Position numbers and translations under genes: made by a program. Shown here in pieces: positions 60,601-64,000 of a DNA stretch of 64,000 nt; within the stretch, counting starts at the first letter, position 1; every line of letters starts with the position of its first letter. This DNA comes from Bolinopsis microptera. Its lineage: Eukaryota > Ctenophora > Tentaculata > Lobata > Bolinopsidae. The notes under the pieces were generated by a model, which worked only from the letters and a program-made list of their open reading frames with translations, was not told where the DNA came from and made no database searches. Location: assembly GCF_026151205.1 (NCBI RefSeq), contig NC_087079.1, positions 10,964,635-11,028,634 on the forward strand, read 5' to 3'.

Positions 60601-63600
60601 TATTCAAGACACTAATTGAACTAACTTGTTAATGAGTCCAGCTAACAAACCCACCCCAAACAGTTCCAAAATAGTTCTCATTTTATACCTACACAGAGAT
60701 TACAAGAAATCAAATATTTCAAACTTATTTTACTGCTATCAATTATTTTTTCCCGATCCATGACTCGTGCCGAAGGCACAAAAGAGTCAAGGACAAGGGT
60801 TAGCGATCGAGGTTTTTTTTGTATATGGTAGCTTTGCGACCGTGCGTGCGTGCGTGCGTGCTTACGTGCCTGCGAGCACTGTTATCGCCCACGTGACTAC
60901 CTGCGCAAAGTTATTTTGCGTGATAATCTGAATTATATAATTGTTGGCGCGCGGCGCTGAACCAACCAAGTACATTATTAATTTCATCATGTACGTATCT
61001 CAATAGGCACTAATTGATAGCAATAGCATATTATTATTATTTTGAGTCAGTATTACTATTTTGCACAGATCCGTGTCAGGTTGCATAAACAATAAACATA
61101 TGGTTACATAGAAGTATACACGATTTTCAAATTCAATATAGAATTATATTAACTGGGCGGCGCTCGGCAGTCGGCATGTCACTTCGCCATATTTGCATGT
61201 TTATATAAACAGTAAAGACTGGGCCGTCCCCAGGTTGTATGGAATATGATAAATACGCCATCACGGATCGGGAAATTGAGCGGCCATCCACAAAAGAAAA
61301 TCGGCCGCATTTCTTGTTGTTATAATAGATTCATCTTTTACACAAAGGGTCACAGACCAGTATGAGTCTATAATCTCTTCCTTCATCCAAAACTCTGTTT
61401 TTTATTACATGTTACATGATCAGATAGAAGTCATATCAGCAGATTCTTGGACTCAAAAAGTTAAAATAATAGTCAAGGTTACAATGTCTTGGCTCTGTTA
61501 TACACTTAAACTATCTTGCTTAGAATTCGAGTCGTCTAAGAATTAATTAAATATGAACTCCACCCCGTAGTTAAGTCCATATAGGTTCAAACCCAAATTA
61601 GCAGGTATCCTTCGCCAAATATGGACATTCCCCGACGTTTTTGTAGGCAACTACGTAAAAGACTCATGATACTGTCACATATTTTACATTTAGGACTTTA
61701 GGTTATTTATGTATGTACGTATAATGAACTTATCACATCTCAGAGTTAAACATTATCAGCGTCACCTGACCTGATAAACAATCCAATAAGTAGAGATAAC
61801 ACCTTATCAATACCTTATCAATACCCCACAACCAGTCATGTCCCCATAATAACAGTTAACAATTTAACGTGTCCCCTTGACATGTCCATATAAAGTCAGC
61901 AGCACAGCGGCCAGTGGGGATAGCAGGGCTAGCGGACTGTAGCTGGGGTTGTCAACACATCCTGTGTTGAGTGCAATAACTTGACTTCAACTGCTGAGCT
62001 ATATATCTGCTGTACACCCGAGCACTGGCTTATATAAGATCATTCGTCAGAGTCAGGGGTCACGTGATCATGGTAACCACGTGATCTTATAGATCTAACA
62101 CGTGGGCGTGAGGTGAGAGCGGAACTAAAGACACCACACCATTGGGAACCAGCCACGTGATATACACAAATCAATGACTCGAACAGATAGCTCAACTCAG
62201 TACTTGATACACACCGATACACCCATAAATACAGGTTAAATGCATTAGTCCGGCTAGCTATGGTTTGAGAGGATATTGTGCCGTTGTTGTTGACACGATG
62301 GCAACACACTGACACATATTGTTACTGGTTTGACAGACACCCTGTTTAAAGTCTCGTCGCAAACCCCCGCTGAAGCCCTTTAAATACGGACCGTCAAAGA
62401 CAGTTCAAATTATTAGCGTGGTCATGGCTGTGGCTTATGCTTTATGTGCATAAATAATGTTGGTGTGTGACTAAATATAATACATGTTACTAATTTTTGT
62501 ACACTCGGGAAAGTTAGTTTTTGCTCCCAGTACAATGGTGTTCGACCCAATTATCAGATCAAGCTGAGCAAGCTGCTGAAGGTCCTGATAACACATTTGG
62601 TTCCATGGTGTGGTAGTAGTAGCTATGCTTCACTTGGTCCAGATTAGTTTTACTAAGTAATTAGATTAGTTTAGCTTAGTTGAAAATAATGATCCTAATT
62701 CTAATCCTATCCCAATTCACATACCTCAATTTTAACCTTAATCTCCTAAACATGATATTAAAATAACCACAAGAGGCTTAAAACTGAGTAAAGGAGCAGG
62801 GTTACTTATCGGAACAGTGTTAGTTTATCTTGGTAGGAGACGCCCCGCCATGCACGTAATTGTAGCTATTTAGAGAGAAATATCGAGACATAACGAATCC
62901 ATATTATTCCGGAGAATCATGAGAATGATAAATTCTTTTAATTAATTAATTAAATTCCCGCCTGACAGGCTGTAACAGTTCGGAACTGTTAAAATGAGAG
63001 TTAACACTAACGGCTAGCTTGATAGTCTCAAGTGTTTTCCTTGTTATGATTATATTCCACGCTGTGAGAAAATTTGCGAAGAGAACAGATTGCAGATAAT
63101 AAAAGTTTTAAATCCAAAGCTTGATTAATAAATAATAGCTGAATTCGATGTTGAATTCAATGCTGCAATACATCGGACAACATAGTACATTGATTAGAAT
63201 AGACGGGAGTGTTTTTGCCACATGGTGGACGAATTAGAGGCAGGCTTATACTCTTATAGTACGCGCCGCTCAGCTTATATGTTGTTTTTACCGGACTTAT
63301 ATTTACTACCCGGCTAGTGGTATGTATAATATATTGGAAACTTACTATGTTAATAAGTCACTAAGTCGCTTGTAAACTTGGCTACTATTACTAAGCAACT
63401 AAGCATCTTACTAGTAACTAAGTAACTAGTAGTAACTAAGTAACTAGTAGTAACTAAGTTTTAATAAACACAGTACACACCCTAGATAAGATAACGAGGT
63501 ATTTACCTGCCATAAGGAGAGGTGTCATTCCTTTCTCGTCCTGTAAAAGTGAGTGTCAACAATAAGTCACATCTTCTAGAACACAATATCTTATAACTTT

Positions 63601-63986
63601 ATAAATACCATCACACATTGGATATTGTTAGAGTTTACTAAAACTACCAGAATTCAGTGTTGATCTCCCGGAGAACCAATAATCCGGGAAAATTAAAACG
63701 AGAAAAAGAGGTGTGAGGCGGTTCTAACTAAATAGCTGACGGTCTATGGCGGTCAATGGCGGCTGCCTCGCGCCGCTGTTCCTGAAGAAGCCAACAAGAA
63801 ACGGAATCTTAATCCGCTGAGACAAAACTCGCTACAAAAGTACTTTACAGAAACCGGCAAAGTAATGAAGGAAATGCACCAACCTCCTGATCAAGGCTGT
63901 GTCTGTCGTATTTGTAGATCCAACTCAATAGATCTACGTGTCCATGTTCTGCGGCGTAGTGGGCTGCCACACTCCCACATTTAGAT
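27457..63986 (-). CDS. Large multi-exon ankyrin-repeat gene, espin-like (overall span, 5' end outside window)
   Basis: Twelve exons with matching splice sites and phases join into one minus-strand reading frame that enters from beyond 64000. One junction, between 55301 and 39667, is unresolved. The N-terminal part is an ankyrin array (exons at 63.9, 63.5, 55.8 and 55.4 kb). The rest is long, low-complexity, Ser/Pro/Tyr-rich and basic sequence. From memory of vertebrate espin, the array matches in order (SGGC before a GNTPLHIA repeat, VVGWLL, DDMGA..LHLA). The start of the 1.26-kb exon, MSVGVRPLDF then a Ser run, resembles the sequence just after espin's ankyrin domain. Espins bundle actin in microvilli and stereocilia. 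No WH2 or C-terminal actin-bundling module was recognised, so actin bundling is not claimed. A different ankyrin scaffold is possible. Confidence 0.75.
27822..27896 (-). CDS. Espin-like gene, 75-nt exon
   Basis: This exon has acceptor TCTTCTTCAG and the perfect donor GTAAGT. It is 25 codons, phase 0 at both ends, so it can be skipped without a frame change. It encodes PKTKWQSFKGKLTEAFHKSK followed by RNELN, a basic amphipathic helix candidate that could bind actin, membrane or calmodulin; this is inference only. Confidence 0.78.
28021..28182 (-). CDS. Espin-like gene, 162-nt exon
   Basis: The acceptor is ACCCCCAG and the donor GTGGGT. Both ends are phase 0, giving 54 codons. It starts CNREFAASRDGSDSM and continues through SFKRHSKSTFDSGFESGLSD to YDPVLEESM. 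STFDSGFESGLSD resembles a phosphodegron-like DSGxxS motif (DSGFES), which family knowledge links to beta-TrCP binding; whether it works here is unknown. The open frame runs on past the donor to 27931, so a weaker alternative donor cannot be excluded. Confidence 0.72.
28309..28542 (-). CDS. Espin-like gene, 234-nt exon
   Basis: The acceptor TTTTCCACAG and the perfect donor GTAAGT frame 78 codons, phase 0 at both ends. The segment begins DFSPYVGSLTVRRDKRRRPD, a strongly basic stretch. It continues with Ser/Pro-rich sequence (FSPRRAENSSLLSPKRD) and ends DVQAYLRSK. It is locally GC-rich against AT-rich introns, as the other exons are. No domain is recognised. Confidence 0.78.
28877..29272 (-). 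CDS. Espin-like gene, 396-nt exon
   Basis: The acceptor is TTTTCACAG and the donor GTCCGT, a weak site, but it joins in frame to the next exon. The exon has 132 codons, phase 0 at both ends. It encodes an acidic segment, QVVMVIYSDESDYESTWRRV, and a Cys-bearing stretch with repeated C-D-G-E-C spacing (ECRDTGDECRSVESKCPDDG). It ends APTKILYPK. An internal ATG (29263) could start a short isoform. No domain is recognised. Confidence 0.72.
30320..30607 (-). CDS. Candidate alternative or extra exon of the espin-like gene
   Basis: A 96-codon frame starts at an ATG (30607) and ends at a strong donor, GTGAGT, in phase 0. It would therefore splice in frame to the 29272 exon. It begins MNIEYRSISTSQGRHKAFGT and is Ser/Thr/Arg/Tyr-rich, as the flanking exons are. 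I see no good acceptor upstream, so an alternative first exon with its own promoter is more likely than a cassette exon. An overlapping frame on the same strand (30600-30355) is also open, so coding status is unproven. Confidence 0.4.
31601..31903 (-). CDS. Candidate alternative or cassette exon of the espin-like gene
   Basis: An open frame from ATG 31903, or from a possible AG acceptor near 31877 after a T-rich tract, reaches a GTTGGG donor in phase 0, which suits the downstream exons. The protein is basic and Thr/Arg-rich (KRRCSLPTALQKPRLVRT; PTRPTSSLNTTYPTRRHS). The donor is weak and composition is the main support. A run of CACGTG sites lies upstream at 32081-32166, consistent with a promoter for an alternative first exon. 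Confidence 0.35.
32081..32166. promoter_or_regulatory. Cluster of five CACGTG (E-box/M-box) sites with CCAAT motifs
   Basis: CACGTG occurs at 32081, 32096, 32127, 32140 and 32161, most in TCACGTGA or CACGTGG context. CCAATCA lies at 32104 and 32177. CACGTG is bound by bHLH-zip factors (MITF/TFE, USF, MYC families); GTCACGTGAC matches the CLEAR/M-box form. It could serve an internal minus-strand promoter. Function is inferred from the motifs only. Confidence 0.4.
33174..34577 (-). CDS. Espin-like gene, 1404-nt exon, disordered basic region
   Basis: This exon encodes 468 residues and is phase 0 at both ends. Its acceptor is AATACAACAG and its strong donor GTGAGT falls after FPNFT; the open frame continues only to 33132. 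The first 40 residues look structured (NDAEGYVIALKKRYLDFYTS). The remainder is Ser/Pro/Arg-rich with a short tandem repeat LPDPDKLFPDPDKLLPDSDD. It also has SPPRHLDIVSPAPSS, a conserved-looking SRPVSAYEFFKKSH and many basic Ser sites (RRKSYE, QRSKSTD, LTRSKSCC) suited to basophilic kinases and 14-3-3 binding. No catalytic domain is seen. It is probably a long scaffold region. Confidence 0.8.
36721..36844 (-). CDS. Espin-like gene, 124-nt exon, charged helix
   Basis: The acceptor TTCTTTTTCAG and donor GTAAGA are both good. The exon starts with one base that completes the split codon from 38410 and ends in phase 0. It encodes GVPLTSEDNECRTPEIVAQM, then YNQTEVLRVLEEERKRLQLIE. The second half is a clear amphipathic, coiled-coil-like helix. 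The neat match of a two-base donor phase with this one-base start is strong support for the junction. Confidence 0.85.
37270..37500. repeat. (GA)n tract and purine/pyrimidine-biased segment in an intron
   Basis: A GAGAGA run at about 37290-37312 and CTCTCTCTCT near 37373-37383 flank a minus-strand open frame (37488-37270) of low protein quality. GTCACGTGAC at 37461-37470 and a downstream TATGACATATC give it a promoter-like look, but no transcript start can be assigned. Confidence 0.4.
38410..39667 (-). CDS. Espin-like gene, 1258-nt exon with tyrosine-motif repeats
   Basis: The strong acceptor (TTTTCTTGACTCTCCAG) starts two bases before a codon, and the donor GTAAGA leaves two bases that pair with the next exon. 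Numbering from MSVGVRPLDF as 1, a Ser run (25-31) is followed by five spaced tyrosine motifs: YENR (110), YQNI (122), YENV (137), YENM (151) and YESV (246), the first four in Y-x-N form. PPSY (242-245) is a PPxY form. Residues 272-325 repeat basic-Ser phrases (RRSNSQ, QRSTSQNF, KHSMSQNF). The opening MSVGVRPLDF plus Ser run resembles espin just after its ankyrin domain, from memory. No enzyme domain is seen; it is probably a phospho-regulated scaffold. Confidence 0.85.
41951..42069 (+). CDS. Candidate internal exon of an unidentified + strand gene
   Basis: The acceptor CTGAACTGTTCAG and the strong donor GTGAGT frame 119 nt, starting after two bases of a codon and ending in phase 0. The peptide includes EGGIPGSPGGIQYHYFEFGA and RSRYSRYSEFSLGEEYDGW. 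It is protein-like and tyrosine-rich, while the other strand has stops. I do not recognise it. It lies antisense inside the large intron of the espin-like gene, with possible partners at 45.6 and 48.6 kb. Confidence 0.45.
42451..42480. repeat. Pair of ACGTCACGTGACA palindromic sites
   Basis: ACGTCACGTGACA occurs twice about 20 bases apart, each combining a CRE-like ACGTCA with the CACGTG core. A further TCACGTGACA lies at about 42586. These belong to the locus-wide CACGTG series. Confidence 0.5.
44730..44920. other. GC-rich island, possible exon of either strand
   Basis: About 190 bases of high GC in AT-rich surroundings. On + the frame reads GERRLNTRAPVGPGGDPVAG, then NNGLGRRSSTVQAGGQAGG, with a stop at about 44922. 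On minus a very good acceptor (AGCCTGCCCTCCAG) precedes a Pro/Leu-rich frame that is also open. Internal GGTGACCCAG occurs twice and GGGCCCC twice. Coding on one strand is likely, but I cannot choose. Confidence 0.35.
45412..45480 (+). repeat. Imperfect AGAGTA-type purine-rich tandem repeat
   Basis: GAGTACAGAGTATAGAGTACAGAGTA, broken into short units, is followed by two longer copies of AGAGTAGAAGAGGA-like sequence. This is simple-sequence DNA. Confidence 0.7.
45593..45696 (-). CDS. Low-confidence exon candidate of the espin-like gene
   Basis: The acceptor ACGACTACAG is poor in pyrimidines and the donor is GTAGGG. The 104 nt enters after two codon bases and leaves one base, exactly what the 39667 exon needs. 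The peptide reads SLLSTLEATIVVHIGADDPH, then QGAVSPSLRSNSSE. It overlaps the + strand candidate 45599-45635, which has better splice sites, so at most one is likely real. Confidence 0.25.
45599..45635 (+). CDS. Candidate 37-nt microexon of the unidentified + strand gene
   Basis: An excellent pyrimidine tract and acceptor (TTCCCCCTACATTCAG) and a good donor (GTGAGG) frame a peptide, LFERNEGDTAP, with two codon bases at each end. The two-base end matches an exon starting with one base at 48557, which would give an in-frame join. It is very short, so chance is a real alternative. Confidence 0.3.
46460..47525. mobile_element. 1066-bp terminal-inverted-repeat element (non-autonomous DNA transposon)
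   Basis: The left end CCTTAGTTCCCAAAAATTTG (46460-46479) and the right end, read from 47525 backward, CCTTAATTCCCAAAAATTTG, match at 19 of 20 bases. Each is flanked outward by TA, the target duplication typical of Tc1/mariner-type insertion. Subterminal AAATTTGGGC recurs several times at both ends. No transposase frame exists; the open frame at 47346-47546 is mostly terminal-repeat sequence. This fits a MITE-like or internally deleted element. Which transposase family mobilises it is inference. Confidence 0.8.
48557..48840 (+). CDS. Candidate exon of the unidentified + strand gene
   Basis: The frame from an acceptor at 48556 (AGACTAGACAG, poor tract) to a GTAACA donor is 284 nt. Without the donor, the frame continues to a stop at 48893-48895 and this could be the last coding exon. 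The peptide is clearly protein-like: AVSEDGRVQLSGTARTTPLP, then MKGTLLDLAKNKPDTESQLN and SKRALTKTRSDSQDN, rich in Lys/Arg/Ser/Thr with a charged helix. The reverse strand gives only a hydrophobic shadow. I do not recognise a family. Confidence 0.45.
49050..52180. other. Intronic or intergenic DNA, no recognised feature
   Basis: Frames are short and of poor protein quality. I saw no domain, no convincing exon pair and no larger repeat. A + frame at 49050-49253 and a minus frame at 51535-51311 were inspected and not supported. Confidence 0.5.
52181..52234 (+). repeat. 24-base tandem repeat, 2 copies plus a partial
   Basis: GTAAAGGAGCCTGCAGGCAG followed by CCGT occurs at 52181-52204 and 52205-52228; a third copy breaks down after GTAAAG. 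CCTGCAGG inside the unit is an 8-base palindrome. Confidence 0.85.
52900..53070 (+). CDS. Small ORF of 56 codons, unrecognised
   Basis: From ATG 52900 to TAG 53070 the peptide is MVQYRWYDRFQQFSSVFPEI, then SHAKWPVSPTNRDIKQFIKW, then a Pro-rich end (AEPRPAYPKIQVLK). It is rich in aromatic residues and reads like a small folded or mitochondrial-type protein, but I recognise no family. The frame is open upstream to 52855. It could be a microprotein gene, a processed fragment or chance. Confidence 0.3.
   Translation: MVQYRWYDRFQQFSSVFPEISHAKWPVSPTNRDIKQFIKWYIAEPRPAYPKIQVLK
53720..53925 (+). promoter_or_regulatory. Candidate + strand promoter with TATA box and CACGTG sites
   Basis: TATAAAA at 53892-53898 is preceded by CACGTG sites at about 53720, 53760 and 53803 and an inverted CCAAT (ATTGG) near 53744. 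A start about 30 bases after the TATA box would fall near 53925. An ATG at about 54143 followed by GGTAATT could be a first coding exon of only a few codons. No gene body is confirmed. GTATAAAAGCTAC is shared with 25140-25152. Confidence 0.35.
54808..54825. repeat. Poly(C) run
   Basis: About 18 consecutive C's end in CTCACAG. Long C homopolymers are rare in this AT-rich DNA and prone to length errors in sequencing. Confidence 0.85.
55301..55440 (-). CDS. Espin-like gene, ankyrin-repeat exon
   Basis: The strong acceptor CCCTCTCTCTCTCCAG supplies two bases that complete the split Ala codon from the previous exon, giving GNTPLHIA-TQYNSTAVVGWLL across the junction. It then runs REVDDMGATSLHLACELGHV, a well-formed ankyrin repeat. 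The donor is taken as GTTAGA after LVRAF (phase 0); GTGCGG just before it is another option. The next exon is not found. Confidence 0.8.
55628..55825 (-). CDS. Espin-like gene, 198-nt ankyrin-repeat exon
   Basis: The acceptor CACCTACCTACAG and donor GTATGT frame 65 codons plus split codons at both ends. It completes one ankyrin repeat (QHGQYDCLKYIIRHTAADIL), carries a second (NGAHVASQFNHLHCLRLVAS, then GGC) and starts a third (YVGNTPLHI). The TPLH-type turn and the LLxxG helix spacing are standard for ankyrin repeats. The SGGC/GNTPLHIA order resembles espin repeats 3-4. Confidence 0.88.
57594..57660 (+). repeat. Flanking repeat, left copy, beside the minisatellite
   Basis: TTGGCAGAG, ACATG, TAATCAG and CATTAACGTG occur here in order and again at 58163-58230 with about the same spacing. 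The two diverged direct copies bracket the 15-base minisatellite. Confidence 0.7.
57655..58008 (+). repeat. Minisatellite, 15-base unit with 12- and 13-base variants
   Basis: ACAGTCACAGACTAT repeats about a dozen times with near identity from 57670 to 57850, followed by shorter ACAGTCACAGACT variants to 58008. Because the main unit is divisible by three, long open frames exist on both strands (TVTDY repeats on +, VCDCI on -); these are by-products, not evidence for a protein. Confidence 0.92.
58163..58230 (+). repeat. Flanking repeat, right copy, beside the minisatellite
   Basis: Diverged direct copy of 57594-57660: TTGGCAGAG, ACATG, TAATCAG, CATTAACGTG in the same order. Confidence 0.7.
58446..58520 (+). 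repeat. 25-base imperfect tandem repeat, 3 copies
   Basis: ACACAATTTG starts units at 58446, 58471 and 58496, each followed by a variable G/T-rich half (CACATGCGGT, TACGTGTGGT, CAGGTGTGTT). Confidence 0.85.
59176..59219. repeat. Two exact 22-base copies of a palindromic CACGTGACGTCACGTG unit
   Basis: Each unit is CTTAT followed by CACGTGACGTCACGTG, a perfect 16-base palindrome that stacks two CACGTG cores around a CRE-like ACGT core. A further GTCACGTGAC lies 13 bases after the array. This is the densest of the CACGTG clusters in the locus. Confidence 0.9.
60022..60108 (+). repeat. AT-rich tandem duplication, about 45-base unit
   Basis: ATATTTTATATTTCTATATT followed by AAATATAAGT (or GAATATAAGT) and TTATATTATA occurs twice. 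Each copy is partly self-complementary. Confidence 0.7.
60761..60789. repeat. Bulged hairpin TGACTCGTGCC / GGCAC-GAGTCA
   Basis: TGACTC-GTGCC pairs with GGCAC and, after a 4-base AAAA bulge, GAGTCA, with a GAA loop. There is no gene context for it. Confidence 0.55.
60841..60862. repeat. (GCGT)n microsatellite
   Basis: Five consecutive GCGT-type units, followed by degenerate ACGTGCCTGCG. Confidence 0.85.
62060..62160. promoter_or_regulatory. CACGTG cluster (four sites)
   Basis: TCACGTGATCATGGTAACCA, then CACGTGATC, CACGTGGGCG and CCACGTGATA occur within about 100 bases. It is motif-level evidence only. Confidence 0.35.
63409..63460 (+). repeat. 18-base tandem repeat, about 3 copies
   Basis: AGTAACTAAGTAACTAGT repeats head to tail with near identity. 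Related CTAAG/CTAGT words precede it from 63361, and similar ACTAGGT words occur at 44290-44350. Confidence 0.75.
63507..63540 (-). CDS. Espin-like gene, 34-nt ankyrin microexon
   Basis: The acceptor CACTTTTACAG and donor GTAAAT frame DEKGMTPLLMA plus one base. Joined to 55825 this becomes DEKGMTPLLMA-V-QHGQYD, an unbroken ankyrin repeat. The short length is offset by exact phase agreement on both sides. Confidence 0.85.
63884..63986 (-). CDS. Espin-like gene, most upstream exon in the window (ankyrin repeat)
   Basis: The acceptor CACTTCTCTCCCAG is followed by one codon base, then SKCGSVAAHYAAEHGHVDLL, SWIYKYDRHSLDQE, a typical ankyrin repeat. The donor GTTGGT leaves phase 0 and joins in frame to 63540. 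The gene's start codon, promoter and any earlier repeats lie beyond the right edge. Confidence 0.85.
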
Positions 63987-64000
63987 CTGGGAGAGAAGTG

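Larger units (their letters stand above)
55826..63506. other. Intron of the espin-like gene, 7.7 kb
   Basis: The exon ends at 63507 and 55825 match in phase (one base plus two), so no exon is needed between them. The intron holds a 15-base minisatellite and flanking duplications, a 25-base triple repeat, a palindromic 22-base duplication, a GCGT microsatellite and CACGTG clusters, all listed separately. No gene is recognised on either strand; weak frames at 59194-59409 (+) and 62315-62040 (-) are unsupported. Confidence 0.6.

Noticed and set aside
62040-62315. 91-codon minus frame
   Set aside because: Spans CACGTG-rich DNA, has no splice logic with neighbouring exons and no recognised motif.
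1-64000. tRNA, rRNA and CRISPR arrays
   Set aside because: No cloverleaf-like A/B box pair, rRNA core sequence or regularly spaced direct repeats with unique spacers was seen by eye; a tRNA scan would be needed to exclude tRNA genes firmly.

Overview
This window is animal nuclear DNA, not bacterial. It has spliced genes with GT-AG introns, a seven-transmembrane receptor, several LINE retrotransposons and AT-rich non-coding DNA full of simple repeats. Nothing in it fixes the species. A non-vertebrate, possibly a cnidarian or another marine invertebrate, is an inference from the mix of genes and LINEs.

Bases 1-27 kb. The window opens with the decayed 3' half of a LINE (2-1909, +). About 9 kb of apparently non-coding DNA follows, then an intact intronless class A GPCR (10785-11888, +). 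Bases 14.3-25.5 kb are a retrotransposon cluster. It holds a frameshifted endonuclease/RT LINE (17682-14738, -), two LINE tail fragments (17739-18038, - and 18072-18389, +), a foldback element (19092-19454), and a LINE with an uninterrupted 1003-codon endonuclease/RT ORF (22599-19588, -). The ORF1 of that last LINE was split inside its PHD finger by a 5'-truncated LINE on the + strand (23.43-25.3 kb). This gives a readable insertion history.

Bases 27.4-64 kb are dominated by one large minus-strand gene that enters from beyond the right edge and stops at 27457. I rebuilt 12 exons by eye: 63986-63884, 63540-63507, 55825-55628, 55440-55301, 39667-38410, 36844-36721, 34577-33174, 29272-28877, 28542-28309, 28182-28021, 27896-27822 and 27669-27457. 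The reading frame closes at every junction except the unresolved gap from 55.3 to 39.7 kb. The protein has N-terminal ankyrin repeats, then a long Ser/Tyr/Pro-rich disordered region. Repeat spacing, and the motif that opens the 1.26-kb exon, resemble the actin-bundling espin family from memory. No WH2 or espin C-terminal actin-bundling module was recognised. Every junction from 36.7 kb to the stop is phase 0, which suits modular alternative splicing. Two further phase-0 candidate exons lie at 31.9 and 30.6 kb.

The large unresolved intron (39.7-55.3 kb) contains exon-like segments on the opposite (+) strand at 41.95, 45.60 and 48.56 kb, possibly a nested antisense gene. It also holds a 1066-bp terminal-inverted-repeat element (46460-47525). 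Palindromic GTCACGTGAC sites recur from 28 to 62 kb, including a 22-bp tandem palindrome at 59176-59219, and I saw none in the first 27 kb. A 15-bp minisatellite lies at 57.65-58.0 kb inside the next intron.
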